Below, piece by piece: positions 23,648 to 35,598 of a stretch of DNA of 64,000 nucleotides. Source of the stretch: Cladorhizidae sp. MBARI D1340-BT2 (lineage: Eukaryota > Porifera > Demospongiae > Poecilosclerida > Cladorhizidae); the NCBI GenBank assembly GCA_028752905.1, contig JAQNBH010000007.1:14412759-14476758 (forward strand), written 5' to 3'. Position numbers and translations under genes: made by a program. The notes under the pieces are model-generated. The model saw nothing but the letters and a program-made list of their open reading frames with translations. It was not told the origin of the DNA and did not search any database. Within the stretch, counting starts at the first letter, position 1; each line of letters starts with the position of its first letter.

Positions 23648-23712
23648 GACACACACACCCCCCGCCTCCCCCTCCCCCCCCCCCTCCCTCCCCACCAACC
23701 CCTTCCCCATTT
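23648..23712. repeat. C-rich low-complexity tract
   Basis: A run of C and CT/CA (cacacacacccccc..., ccccctccctcccc), strongly strand-asymmetric. It lies just downstream of the FN3-like exon d on the minus strand. Confidence 0.9.
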
Positions 23713-23742
23713 CTCCATTAAAATCACATCATTATGTCATAC

Positions 23743-24001
23743 CATCTTCTCCTGTCCTTGCCCTTTGTAGATTAGAAAACTGAATTTTTTTCTCCAAAAG
23801 TGAGCATTCATAGATAGTGAATGGAATCAAGCCTGAGAGAGTATGGGACATATAGGTCTCATTCTTTTTTGATGGTAGGATTTCAAAGATTATCGAGTTA
23901 TTGCATAGTATACTAGTTTTATATGCCAACGTCCTTATCAGCCTTAGTCCAGTAAGCTGACAGTAATGTTGAGTTCTCCTGCACAGGTGCAAGCTTAAAA
24001 T
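23743..24001 (-). pseudogene. FN3-like exon, decayed (exon d)
   Basis: The acceptor agttacag ends at 24,002 and the donor is GAAGATG|gtatga after 23,743. The N-terminal half reads LAPVQENSTLLSAYWTKAD (strand A-B with Trp). The C-terminal half, in another frame, reads NETYMSHTLSGLIPFTIYEC and ends RARTGEDG, typical of FN3 strands E-G. The frame change and a stop in between mark decay. Strand and splice style match exons a-c, so it may be a more 5' exon of that gene. The domain sequence is more diverged. Confidence 0.6.
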
Positions 24002-24223
24002 CTGTAACTAAAGAAAATAATAGGAATACAAGTTAATACTATATATCATACCAACTAACTCTCTGTTGAAATGTGTAGTGTAGCTACAATGACTTTCTCT
24101 CAGTAATCAACTTAAATTGTGCTCTTTGACATTTTTTCACTAGATGCTATAGCCTTCTGTACTATAGCATGTAAAGGCACTCCTCAAAGAATGATTATAG
24201 GAAATGTACTCAAGGACATAGTT

Positions 24224-25003
24224 TTATAAGGATGGATTAAAACGGCCAAATAAGTATCGGCTTGTATTTACGTAGCTCACTCTGCAAGACTTAGGTCTGC
24301 CCTTTAGATTATGTATTACAATGACAAGAGATATGCACTTCCTGGAAAGTCCATTACTATTCTTGGCTGTGAATAAGTAAGGCCATTGGTCTGTGGGGCA
24401 CCTAATTTCTGCCACGGGAGGGTGAAGTTTCCTACTCTTGTTTCCTAGTTTTTCAAACATGTTGTTCCATAATCCCAAAGATAAATCACGATGGTTAGCA
24501 GGACTAAGATGGCTGCAATAAGCCAGAAGTTGAGAACCATTTTCTATTCCGCTAGGTACAACATTACTAAGAAATGGTTGCAGAACAACTGTAGAACACT
24601 GATGTCCATAAACAAATGAATTTTTAATAAAATTTCCGATATTCATGAGTTGTACCAAATTAACAAAAGTCCTTGGAAGATTATCCCTCAGGTAATCTAG
24701 TGCATGCATGATATTAGCAACGAAGAGAACAGATGTGTTTATTTGGCGGGATAGAGAACAAACATCATTAATGCCAACATCTTCCAGTCATTCCTAAAGT
24801 CTATGTTTTCCAACCTGCGTGCCCGTCGCACAAGTTCTTTTGCCTGTCCTAACATATCAGCACTGAACGCACTGATTGTTGCCACATCTAACTGAGTAAC
24901 ACTCTCCATTTGGCCATCATTATAGCCTTTGAGTTTAGCATTGTAATAACGAAGAATGTTAGGAAGAGTTGTAACACATGATAGCTCACTTTCACCACCT
25001 ATG
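24224..25003 (-). pseudogene. Phospholipase-B1-like (GDSL family) remnant
   Basis: The acceptor tttctttcatag ends at 25,004 and the exon opens GGESELSCVTTLPNILRYYN, a hallmark of membrane-associated phospholipase B1. That enzyme is a secreted or surface lipase removing both acyl chains of phospholipids. DFRNDWKMLALM follows, and the frame then breaks near 24,770 exactly at the conserved GGND block; NDVC is readable in the next frame. The second part (24,709-24,224) has ALDYLRDNLPRTFVNLVQLM, VVLQPFLSNVVP, HLSPANHRDLSLGLWNNMFE and RCPTDQWPYLFTAKN. About 70-80 residues expected between VNLV and VVLQPF are missing, and the catalytic DxxH reads YCSH. The GDSL exon is not seen. It looks like a pseudogene. 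Confidence 0.75.
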
Positions 25004-25017
25004 AAAGAAATGACCAT

Positions 25018-27829
25018 GGTAATGCTTTTACACTAAAATTCAAACAATAAGTTATAAATGCTCCAAATACAAATTTTTTTGGAATAAAATTTCTAAAAAA
25101 GCCTAAAAACCCACCAGGCATCAATTATTTATTGAAACAAAATGGATGCCAATTTACGTCAAATTCACATGAACTAAATTAGTATATATGGCTCTAACTG
25201 GTTTTGATTAAAAGTAGATTTATCCAGAAAATGGATGTATATATATTTGACACCTGATAAAGCAGCTAGAAAGAGTTTGCTGTTATAATTAAATCTGTAT
25301 GATATAGCCACCACCAGAAGCAGATTGAAGGTGGGGGGGAAAGAGGACAAGGATATATTGTCCTCCTTCTCCCTTTCACCACGAATAGGTGTGACACTCA
25401 TATCAGAACCTTCTGGGGTAAACTTACCATATAAAGTTACTTTCCTAACTAGTTTGATAAGTCTACAGAAATGAATTGCCATATCCTCAGATTTTTGTCA
25501 AAATTCTTTTTAATAGCATTTGGGGTATCCTGATATATAACATAACAACATGTGTCACATACGCATCCTAGACTTGACTTGCGAGCAAAATTCTAGCATA
25601 TTTTAGTTCAGCATTTCTTCTAATAAATCTTTCTTCTTCAATATTTTCCTCCAAAGCTTCTTGTAGCTAAACCTTATCTAGTGGGTAGCAGGCTTCAAAG
25701 TTTAAGTGTAAAGCAAGGGCTAGGCATGACTGGGATCACATCATGGCAGAGTTTTTCATGCCATAACTCATCCCCAGATAATTTATGGCTCCAGGTCAGA
25801 TGCATGGAGTATCAGTTCCACTGAGCTATATAGAGACAAATCCATATATTATTCTTTCATGGCCACAACTGCTGATCTTGGTCCATTCCTGCCAAGCATT
25901 GAATTAGTTATAGGACACAACTCTAAATAGCTGAACAGTGTGGGAATTAGAATTTGGAGTGAGGACACATTTTAACCTAGCTCTGTCTTGATGAGAACCT
26001 GCCACTCACTATAATTATTTAAAAATGAATGAATAATTTATAAAGATATCGGTGCATGAACTTCTGCCATGGCAAGGTGGATGCCCCATGGCTGTGCAAT
26101 AAATATAGGCCTAGGTATTTGAAATGAGGACTTCTCAGATTCTTACTGGGATAAGTTTGTACCTGTATGGCACAATGAACAACCCAGCTTTCTATCGCTA
26201 GGCTATAACATAGAATATTTTACACAATGTGTCCTCCAGTGTATATCCTTGTCTACTTACTAATACTACAACCTCAGCAATAAGATGGGTTCACACTGAT
26301 GCTAGGAAAATATTGCATTGCATCACTGCATGGCATTGTTTCATATCATGAACCAGCAATGCAATCCAGTTAGACGAGAAAAACAAAACAAACAAACACA
26401 TTATTCAAACAAACACATTATTGCATGTTACACAATTATACATTAAACACTGCAATAAATCTGTGAAGAATTAAATGCAATCAAGGAGCAGAAGTATCTC
26501 AAACTTCAGATGGCAGGACAACCAATGGATCAACATTGCAGTGTCTTAGTAAATTCATGGATACAATCATCTGTCAACACATTATGAGAAAATCTACTGT
26601 TTCTACTCGATCACAACCCTTTCCTCTTTCTTTGGTGTCAACTTTATTCATTGCTAAAGTTGTTGGGTTTCCTTTCCATGTGGTATATAACTTTGAACTG
26701 GTAGGGTGGCAAATCAAGTCTCGTCCCTTGGCAGGCAGTCTCTTCTCCTGGTTAGGTAATCTCTTTTCCTTGACAGTTAGTTTTTCCTCCTAGACAGGAC
26801 ATCTCTTCTCCATAACAGGCATTCATAGTGCTCAGTGACACCAGAAGATCCAAACTACAACTAGCATGATTATGGTCTGATCTACAACAGCTGTTTCATC
26901 ACATCAGCTAGAGCCGACAACTGCATCACCACTGGCAGCTGATGTCATGGGTTGCAAACACTATGAGTTGAAGTGGCTACTATTCTGAAGTACTTCAGCA
27001 GGCAATCTTGGACACTGCTGAAAGGCTTCTCCTTTTTCCCAGCAAGCTTTGAATCTATTTCAGCACAAAAGCTGTAGAGTAACACGTTACGAGACTCTCT
27101 TGATCTGAAGACCAAACTATTCTGCACAGTATTGACTCTCAAGATCATCATCATGCATGTATCATGTCTACCCTATGTGTACTGATACGGAGGACAAGTT
27201 TTGTGGGTTTTAAAAAGGGGGAAGGGGTGGGGTTGAATAGAAGCTCCCGAATTCCCCTTGGTAAGGGTCTGCATCCCCCAAATCCTAATGTATCACCCCC
27301 TTCTTAACCCCCCCCCCCCCCCCATCTCCTCAAAATCCTAGGTAAAGCAGTGACTTTGCACAAATACAATACATGGCTGAGTTCTGATAAGCTATAGCTA
27401 TCAGGTATGCCCAATGCGACAATTATACTAAACACTTTCTTTTATGGCTGCAACAAGATATACACTAATGAACATGATTAAAATATCAATATCTAACTAC
27501 ATAAAATGCTAATATGGTTGCTCATTTGGTGTAGCCACCATAAAATATGCAAAAGTAGGAGGGTAAGGAGTAAGATATGTGGGGTGTTATCCTTGATTAG
27601 CCAGAACCTTTACTAATGGTGTTGGTAAGAGTCTGGGACACTGACATAATTAGCTAGCAGTCAGGTCACTGCTGAGGCTGTTCAATTTAGGTCATGAAAG
27701 CTGGACTATATTCCTCCTCCCATCTCCTTTACAAAAATACAATGCATATGCCTAAATTGGCTAAAGCAGTATATGTTACCTAGGAGTTGAAATGTGAATG
27801 GCCATTTTTCTTCTAATAACAATAATATG
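25018..27829. other. No recognisable gene; low-complexity stretches
   Basis: AT-rich. It contains imperfect pyrimidine-rich repeats (ctcttctcc/ctcttttcc motifs) near 26,725-26,815 and a C-run at 27,310-27,323. Frames at 25,174-25,482, 26,536-26,793 and 26,945-27,154 carry no domain I recognise. Upstream exons of the phospholipase-B1-like remnant were looked for here and not found. Confidence 0.45.
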
Positions 27830-27839
27830 AAGTATATGT

Positions 27840-28667
27840 CAGCTATCTCGGAGAAATTCCGGATGAAACGGCGGTAGTAGCCTGTTAGGCCCAAGAATGC
27901 CCACACATCTCTTGTGGTACATGAAACTCTGCCACTGCCCTGACCTTGGCCTGCTCTGGTCGAATCCTTCCCTCACCCACTACGTGTCCCAGGAAGTGAC
28001 ATTCAGTTGTTCCAATGTGACATTTTTCAGACTTAGCCGTCAATTCTGCTTCCTTGAGCCATTGCAGAACTTCTCTCACATGTCGTAAGTGCTCTACCCA
28101 TGTCACGCTGTAGATTACCAGATCATCAAGGTAGGCCGCTGCAAATCCTCGAATGTCTGCAAGTATGGAGTTCATCAGCCTCTGGAAGACTGCCGGCGCT
28201 CCCACAAGTCCGAATGTCATGACTGTAATGAAATTTGCCTATAGGGGTGATAAATGCTGTCTTCTCTTGGCTGCTCTCCTCCACTGGTACCTGCCAGTAT
28301 CCTTTACACAGGTCCAGTGTGGTTATGAAAATTGCTCTTCCAAGGTCATCCAACAGGTCTTCTATGCATGGCATTGGAAATGGGTCTGCTGTCGTCAATT
28401 TATTCAATTTCCTGTAGTCAATACAGAGCCTCAGAGAGCCGTCCTTCTTAGGTACAAGGACAATTGGAGATGCCCATGGGTGGTCGAGGGTGTGATTATT
28501 CCTTCGTTACAAAGCTGTTTGATCTCTGCTTCAACCATTGCATATCTTGCTTTGGGTAGACGGTAGGGTGGCAAGTGCACTGGTGGTGGATCACCCGTCT
28601 GAATTCGAATCTCTGTCAAGTTCATCTTCCCAGGCCTTGTTTGAAATACGTCCCTGAATTCTTCCAC
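27840..28667 (-). pseudogene. Reverse transcriptase of E0, frameshifted
   Basis: Three minus-strand frames in order: 28,667-28,431 (MEEFRDVFQTRPGKM, then LPPYRLPKARY), 28,407-28,126 (TTLDLCKGYWQVPVEESSQE) and 28,220-27,885 (GLVGAPAVFQRLMN, then AAAYLDDLVIYS with the catalytic YxDD). The piece to about 27,840 has FLGLTGYYRRFIRNFSEIA, the connection toward RNase H, and is then lost. The polymerase would copy element RNA in cytoplasmic particles. Two frameshifts disable it. It lies downstream of integrase in reading direction. Confidence 0.85.
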
Positions 28668-28717
28668 AAGTTCACCGACCTCCTCTTTCTTCTGCCCTGA
28701 TAGTCTTTTGTCGATGT

Positions 28718-29560
28718 CTAGTATTTGCTGACCATTGGTCTGCTCCCAGGTGTGTATTTCCTCTTGGTCTTCTGTTTCTCCCTCTGTAATACTTGATCTC
28801 CGACATTGAAGTTTCTGACACTGGCATTCTTGTCATACCAGGTCTTCATCTGTTTCTTGGCCGTCACTGCATGATCTCCTGCTAGTCTGTGTACCAACTC
28901 GAGGCACTCCTGGATTCGCTGCATGTAGTTCAGTACACTTTCAGGACACAAAGCCTTTGCTTGCCATTGCTCTTTTAGCAGGTCCAGTGGGCCCCTCACC
29001 TGTCGGCCATAGAGAAGTTTGAATGGGGAATATCCTGTGGTTTCATTCGGCACTTTCCTGTATGCAAATAACACATAAGGGAGTGCCTTGTCCCATTGCT
29101 GATCAAATTTGGTGAGCGTCTTTTGTAACATCGACTTCGTTGTTGCATGAAATCGCTCCAGCATCCCATCGGTTTGTGGATGATATGGAGATGTGCGCAA
29201 TCTCTTTACTCCAAGAAGACTGCAAAGTTCGGTCATCAGCTTCCCAGTCAGGTTTGTGCCACAATCTGACAAGATCTCCTCTGGCACCCTCATGCATGAA
29301 GACTGTAACCAGTGCCTCCGCAATTGTCTCACTGTCCATTTTCCTTAGTGGACAGCCTATGGGTAACATGTGCATGATGGTGAGGATGTCACGATGCCCA
29401 GCCTTGGATCTTGGTAGAGGCCCTACCTGGTCGATGGCAATCCGCTTGAACGGCTCTTCAATGATGGGTAGAGGCATCCAAGGCACTTTACTCCTTCTGT
29501 GTTGAGCCCTCCTCTGGCATTGTGTGCACTCCCTGCAAATTCGTGCTACATCATCTTGTA
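28718..29560 (-). pseudogene. Integrase of E0, frameshifted
   Basis: Minus strand: the CxxC half of the zinc finger (ICRECTQCQRR) near 29,530, then the core Asp in RIAIDQVGPLPRS (29,486 frame). After a frameshift come EEILSDCGTNL (second Asp; the usual DNG is DCG), SPYHPQTDGMLERFH (Glu) and the C-terminal region QVLQREKQKTKRKYTPG. Catalytic Asp, Asp and Glu are all readable but in two frames. Its position upstream of RT defines the Gmr1-like order. Confidence 0.85.
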
Positions 29561-30089
29561 GTTGCGGCCAATGGAATCACTGGGACACTCATGCGGCAGT
29601 ATTTTACCGTCCTAGATGCCCTGCTTTGGATAGGGCATGGGCCATCTTCAAGACTGTCAACCGCTACACATCAGGCAGTACTAGCTGCTCTGTCTCCTCT
29701 GCTGAGTCTTTTTTCATCACTCTCCTTATCAAAACTCCGTTCATCCAGCTAAATTCTTGATCTTCTGCATTCGCCTTCAGTCATGCCATCTGCAGGGTAG
29801 GATCATTTTCCTGTCTCTTCCTCAGCTTATCTGCACCTCCATCTAGAGGGTGATCTGCATTCAAGGACGATGCATGCTGCTGTCGTTCGGTCCGTCTTTC
29901 ATTTTGGGTTTGCCTTTCCTTCTTAAGTAAAAAGATGTCTTCTTCAAACACAGGCAAGTCATCCATGGTGACTTCTAGTCTCTTTGCCTCACCCACCAAC
30001 TCCGCACTATTTTCCCAGGTAGTTGTCTCTGTTCCACTCTGAGCGTCTGCCTTCAGATTGTTTTCCAACTCCTGTTTCTCTTGCTTTGC

Positions 30090-30467
30090 TCAGCTCCTGG
30101 TCGTAACAGCCAATGCCTCCCCTAGATCTGCTTTGTGTTCGATTATTAGTGCTTTCAAGAAGCTTATGTCTCTTCCAAGTAGAGCATCATGTTTCAGTCC
30201 ATTGAACATGCCTGCTGTTATCCTCATTTTCCGTCCACCTATCTCTATCTTCACCTTTGCCAATCTCAGTACTTTAGACTCTCTTGAGAATGATTCGACC
30301 CTCTGTGATTGTCCTGTGTATGCATCTTCTGGGACAAGTCTACTAAGCACGACCGACTTTAATGCACAGGTATCAATCATAATGTCATCTGCTTGCTGTC
30401 CAGAGATCCTTCCCATGTATCTGATTGGTGGTGTGTCAGTGCTATAAATTTTTCTCATCTGTTGCAT
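30090..30467 (-). pseudogene. Aspartic protease region of E0
   Basis: A minus-strand frame with ADDIMIDTCALKSVVLSRLV, where the active-site motif expected as DTG or DTGA reads DTC. It ends with a flap/strand region and DALLGRDISFLKAL, which corresponds to the conserved (I/L)LGRD segment of retropepsins. The Gly-to-Cys change should abolish activity. It follows the gag zinc-knuckle remnant and precedes a linker (30,068-29,781) rich in charged residues. Confidence 0.7.
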
Positions 30468-31660
30468 CCTCCTCTGCCCAGTTCACAGAGCTGTAATTTT
30501 GTGAGCATGCACTGGATATGGCATTGCAGCTAAAACAGCGTGGTCCTTTTTCATTGTCAAATTTTGGGAGTAGCCAAAGTTTGACTGTCATGTCTGTTTC
30601 CTTGTTGGGCTCTCCCCATTGCTTTACGTTCTCATCTGGGAACTTATCTTCCTTGACTGCATTGTTGGCTTGGTTGCTGTCCTTCCTGAAGAGTGTAATG
30701 CCTTGGGCCCACTGTTCAGTATAGGGACACTTGTTACCATCTCTGAATTCTGTTCTCTGGGACAATTTCTTGTATTGTTCCTCAAACTGTCCTTGATTAT
30801 GCAGATGTGCTTCCGATGCTGAGTTAGGCTTCTGGTCTCTTACCCATGATGCCAACTGTGTAGGCATTTTCTCCAATGCTGTCTCCTTATCGTACAAGTC
30901 TGCTACTTTTTCCATGGTAGTACACACTGCTCTCCACTGGGCACTATACTGTTGATACCTTCACACATACATTGTCCAGGATTCTTGAGGTTGTTTCCTC
31001 ATGGATGTCATTTTCCTTCTGTAGTGATCGATTGTTATGTGGAAATGAAGTAGCAGTGCCTTCTTCAGTTGGTTAAAATCCCGCTTCATGTGTCTCTCCA
31101 GTGAGCTATGGACTTGCCTAACTTCAGCACTCAGGACTGGGACCAGGTGTGTTGGCCACTGCTCCTCGGGCCCACTATAATTTTCCATATGCTCTTAGAA
31201 TGATTGAATAAACTTGCCAAGTCATCATCGCCTTCTGACTTACAGAATTTTGGTACATGACCTGCAATCAGTCCTGTCGCTCCTGACCCTGTTGACAAAA
31301 CACTTGCTAGGTCCTGCCGATGTATCAGCTCCTCCCAGCATTCCCTTTCTCGTTTGATATCCCCCCTGTGGTCAGCTTCTTCATTCTCTCTTTCTCTACA
31401 TCGCTCGCGTTCTTCCTCTCTCTCTTTCTCTTCAATCGGTACTGCTGCCAACGGCGCACCTCCTGATCCTACATATGCTTAAGGAGTAGCATAATTGTGC
31501 CATTTGGTCTGTTCCCACATTGCTTGCTTCTGGTTCTCCTGACTGAAATGAGTGTCTTAATTCCTCCTCCTCTGAATGGGTCTGGTCATCCTTCTTCCCA
31601 GCTGTCTTCCACTTAGACATCTCCAAATTTACCTGCTCTACTCGTGCTGAACGCAATAAC
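30442..31660 (-). pseudogene. Gag of E0, SCAN-like capsid
   Basis: Frames 31,656-31,432, 31,451-31,131, 31,188-30,961 and 30,927-30,442 follow in order. The first two are highly charged (EEKEREEERERCRERENEE), probably coiled coil. The third and fourth contain YRRKMTSMRKQPQESWTMYV and LEKMPTQLASWVRDQKPNSA. The latter resembles the SCAN-domain pattern LP.L..WVR...P.....A. A degenerate zinc knuckle (CFSCNAISSACSQNY) ends the region. Gag forms the particle shell. Broken by at least three frameshifts or stops. Confidence 0.7.
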
Positions 31661-32116
31661 CAGGGAGAGTCTGTGTCTGTCTGCTGCTCCGCCAGTGCTG
31701 TCCTCCTGTCGTTTAGGGTATACTACTTGGAACTTTGCCTGTAGTCCATGGACTGTTTCCCTGTCTTCCTGTCAAGAGGTGAATCTGGTAACAATAGGCT
31801 GTTTGTGTCCACGTTATCTGCTGCTGGATACGCTCCCTATCAATAGGTTCTGATTCGCTTTGCTGAACCAGACAAATTGAAGCAATCAATCAAACAAAAA
31901 CAAGTAGAACATAGCTATAAGACAAATACAGAACAATAGTCAAAACTGCTGCACTTGCTCTCTAAATGCCCTGCCACCAGCAATACAAGTGTGGTATTAA
32001 CTCTGTACAAAGTCAGCGAATGGACCAACTCCAAACATTAACTAGATGCTTCTATTTCAAAACTGTTGAAAATAGCTCTTCTCTGGCTGAGTCCTATCTG
32101 GTATGCTGCCACCAAC

Positions 32117-32499
32117 TGTTATGGTTAGCCCTGTACTGTATAGCTAATCCACAACCTCTGCCTGTCTGTCTGATATCTGGTCTGAACTCAGTCCCTGTGC
32201 TAATTCTATAACTGCTGATAAAGTAATTAGAGAATGTATCTTGACTCACAATATCATACAATACAGAGGGGACTCTCCTAGCTGAGCAGACTGTTCCTTT
32301 TATAGGATATCTACTTATCTCTGACAGGTCCCTATAGCGAATAACATTACAGCCAATCAGATGACTCCTGTTAGGTAACCACAACCAATCAAATGACTAC
32401 ATCTCTTAGGTAACTGTTTTATATACAGTCTGTGCATTGCATGACTATATTTGTTCAACTGTTAGTTAGGGAGCTAAGACAGGCTGACACTCCCTAACA
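32117..32499 (-). repeat. 5' LTR of E0 (383 bp)
   Basis: On the minus strand it starts TGTTAGGGAGTGTCAG and ends CTAACCATAACA, the canonical TG...CA. It contains a TATAAAAG-type box and is followed by a TGG primer-binding site. It is an inverted copy of the solo LTR at 43,101-43,486 and forms the outer end of the left arm of the large inverted duplication. Confidence 0.9.
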
Positions 32500-32619
32500 C
32501 AAACATACATCAATGCCACACAACTTTTTAGCCCTGGTCACTTTTGATGTGGAAGGACAAAGTTTACAAACTATTTTATTGTAAGTGTGACTGTGCTAAT
32601 CTTTCCTATTTGCACACAG

Positions 32620-32736
32620 ATGAGCCTGGAACGACGAGTGATAATGATTTCAGTGTGCCACTTTTCGGACAGGACATGTCAAAGTGCTGTATCATAAAAT
32701 CTCATAACTTGAAATTTAAAGAATGCGTTGGTAAAG
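32620..32736 (+). pseudogene. Reversed copy of kinase juxtamembrane exon (K3')
   Basis: Plus-strand exon after tgcacacag, with donor GTAAAG|gtaaag, 117 bp. It is the same length and encoded sequence as the minus-strand exon 42,981-42,865: EPGTTSDNDFSVPLFGQ, then NLKFKECVGKG, the segment leading into the Gly-rich loop. It lies in the left arm, opposite in orientation to the rest of the kinase gene, so it cannot be spliced into that gene. Confidence 0.8.
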
Positions 32737-32754
32737 GTAAAGCCTATGTTACAA

Positions 32755-32795
32755 TAATTATATGCTGCAATATATGCTGCAATATATGCTGCAAT
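32755..32795 (+). repeat. 12-bp tandem repeat x3
   Basis: tatatgctgcaa repeated about three times, immediately after the K3' exon. The mirrored copy lies at about 42,811-42,846 in the right arm. Confidence 0.9.
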
Positions 32796-35237
32796 ACAGT
32801 AAAAAGCTGTTTGTTAAGTTTTTACGACTGACAGCAGGCAAATTTAAATATGTGAGATTGTTATTCCAAAAGTTAGGAAATATATGCATGCAAATAATGC
32901 TACTCAGTAGACCATCAAATACCTAAGCTGGATCTAGCACAGTCAAATCGAAATCAACTGTCTGCTGTCAAGGCTGCACCTAACCTAACAATATAGTACC
33001 TTTCTCAATAACAATTGACAATATGAGTTTAATGCCCATGCTATTGGTAATGGCTTCCAATTTACGATATTTATGCCGTATTATCAACCATCAGAAATGT
33101 ACATAGTAAAGCATTACAGCCATGTGATTTCATATCAGAAAGGCTCAAAGATTCCTTCTTCATGACTTGAGGGGTATATGCTAGCTAGTCTATCAACAGT
33201 CACCATATCAGCAATTGCAGTATTGTTCTAGAAGAGTCATGTTAGATGCAGTCTTGCTAGCCAACAACTTGATTTTGATTTAACTGTGTGAGCTTTAGTG
33301 AAGCTTTTTAATACAGTAACCAAGTTCAATCTTTATACAGATATATCCACTAGAGTCCATAAAGAGTTCTTTACCATGGCCTCCAATACTATACAGAACA
33401 CATTCACTTCCATGCATAAAGCTTGTATTTCAATGACACGATATTGACTACTTTGTTCTAAGCATTCTCTAAACTTGTCTCACAATAGTAGTCTAGAGAA
33501 CTTACTCTTCCTAGAATACTCTGGAGATAGCCTTGACTCTCATCAGCAAATATTTTCAATGAAATATCAATTTTATATACATATTACAATATATGGTAAT
33601 AATTATTGGACATAATGATCCTACAGTATGTAGAAAATAGTTTAATAAAGAGTGATATTGTAGACATCCTAGAGTAAGTAGAGATATTGTAGGCATCCGA
33701 GATATTGTAGGCATCCAACTATTTCAAATGTAGATTTAGCGATAAATTGATAGAACATTATTGAGCATGTGATAAATATTGGAGAGTAAGTGGTCATTCA
33801 AATGCAAACAAAAACTTACATATTTCCATATGAATATGTTGCATATTATCTATAAATGATACATTACATTTACAGGGTAAAATGTAAAATTTGGTCTAAT
33901 AGTCCTGAAATATCTTATGCTTACTATTCTAGAATATGCGCTTCACGGAGAAAAATTATTCTACTAAAACTGAACCCTTAGAGGACGAAAGATGGAATTT
34001 AAATTTTTATCTGTTTTCATATGTGGTAAAATTATTAATTAAAAAAAATTAAGCTGATGGCACCATCTTTACTTGCATGAAATTTTCAAGAAGGAAGTTA
34101 GCTGTACTTCAGGCTGTCATTTTAAGGCTGGATTTAAGTCCAAAACCAAGAGTACAAATTTTGTTTAGTATCTGCCTAGTTTATAGCTAATTGCTTATAA
34201 CTAAAGATGCTTCTATAGTAGTTCTTATGTTGAACTTTTATATTGTTTTCTTAACTTTTTCAGATCAAGATGCATCTGCCATGGAAGTTGATGATTTATA
34301 TAATGTTTGATCTTAGATTTGAGAGTCTATAAGTTCGGTTCTGCTAAATGTTTAGCTAAAAAATTAGCGTAGCTAGCTATTGCTTGATGTTTATCTAGTA
34401 GCTAAGGCTCTTTTGCCAGCTTTCTATCTGTCTTGTTTATCTCCTGAAGACTATAATTCTATAGTAAATTTACAAAGAATTTTCTAACTTCTTCAAGTCT
34501 AAGATGTGCATGCCCAATAAGGAGCTAGAAGAAGGACCTTAAACTCCATGGGCACTCGTACAAGTTACACTTTTGACGAGAATTTTTATAATACAGCATT
34601 ATAGACCATAAATCTTTTTAAGGTATGTATAAGCTTGTCCTGCAGGTAAGTTCGACCTATAATTATTGTATGCATATTATAAAGATAATATCTATAATAT
34701 CCATTATATTTATTGTTCATACTACTAGACATACATGTAGTCTCTTGAAGCTAATAAAGTCCATTCTCTGCTTGGTCTGTATCCCGATTTAGTCCAACTT
34801 CCAATAACAAGTCCTTTGCAACACCATGTGAACTCCACTCCTACTATATGCTGCCCTCTAGATATATAAATGTTTTAGCCCAAGTTTTACTCACTCTTTT
34901 AATCTCCACATCGCATCCATTCAAGACATTGTGCACAATAATTTATTTGATCTATGCATTTAGAAACAGCTTCCTCCTGGAGCTGGAGAAAATTATGAGG
35001 ACCAGGACATCCACTACAAATGGAGGACGATATTTTGATCAATATTTATGGTTTGCAATAAAGGGAATGCCACAATGAAGAATTCTGTCATGAATCTGTG
35101 ACCATCTAATTTTCATGCGTGTCATGAAATCATGAGCATCGACTCAGCATAAAATTTAATTATATCATATATTTGCAACAGTTATCTAGGCAGGGAAATC
35201 AGTAGACTTTTAACATTGATGTTACACAAAAAAAAAT

Positions 35238-35430
35238 TATTAACTAATAACCTTCTCAATAATCAACTTCAAAGAATTGTATTCTCTCGACATTTCGACC
35301 TCTAGTTACATAATACCAACTTTGACAAGACTTATTCCTGATGAAGGCTAGAGCATCTAGTCGAAATGTCGAGAGAATACAATTTGAAGTCGAATATTTA
35401 GAAAGTTATTATAATGTTATTATGTCAATT
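35238..35430. repeat. Fold-back repeat, copy B
   Basis: The left half (from ttattaactaataaccttc through ctctcgacatttcga) and the right half (cctgatgaaggctagagcat ... gtcgagagaatacaatttga ... gttattata) are inverted complements around a ~28-bp centre. The right half has CTGATGA (35,338-35,344), a six-pair stem GGCTAG/CTAGTC with an AGCAT loop, and GAAA (35,363-35,366). It looks like a non-coding fold-back element. A related copy lies in the right arm. Confidence 0.8.
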
Positions 35431-35598
35431 GAGAGTTCATTGAAAGATTAACTTCATGTTTGCAAGTCTTGAAATAATTTTAGTTTAACAGCTGTGTTGC
35501 TTTGATTATGACAGTATTTTAATGTTCTACAAGCTGTAGTAGTTTAGTTCTAAGCACTCTGTGGTGGGGAGATTTGATATGTCTTCTAATTGTCTTAG

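Larger units (their letters stand above)
27830..32499 (-). mobile_element. LTR retrotransposon E0, Gmr1-like order, 3'-truncated
   Basis: A minus-strand element with its 5' LTR at 32,499-32,117, a primer-binding site (TGGTGGCAGCAT..., 32,114 downward), then gag, protease, integrase and reverse transcriptase. Integrase precedes RT, as in Gmr1-like Ty3/gypsy elements. Homology stops near 27,840 in the segment that leads into RNase H; no RNase H or 3' LTR is found. Many stops interrupt the frames. The 5' flank in element orientation is gtttg, matching the target site of the solo LTR at 43,101-43,486. Confidence 0.85.

Noticed and set aside
27310..27323. C-runs as telomere-like or G-quadruplex regulatory elements (also at 4,251 and 23,660)
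   Set aside because: Simple homopolymer runs without a repeated telomeric unit or gene context.
32544..32831. Stand-alone 95-residue protein (with a mirrored copy at 42,770-43,087)
   Set aside because: Only the central 117 bp is an exon, flanked by clear acceptor and donor sites. The ends of the frame are intron and the 12-bp repeat.
35338..35370. Firm call of a hammerhead ribozyme
   Set aside because: The CUGAUGA and GAAA boxes and stem II are present, but there is an extra A and no clear stem III or cleavage site, so it is kept as a hypothesis only.
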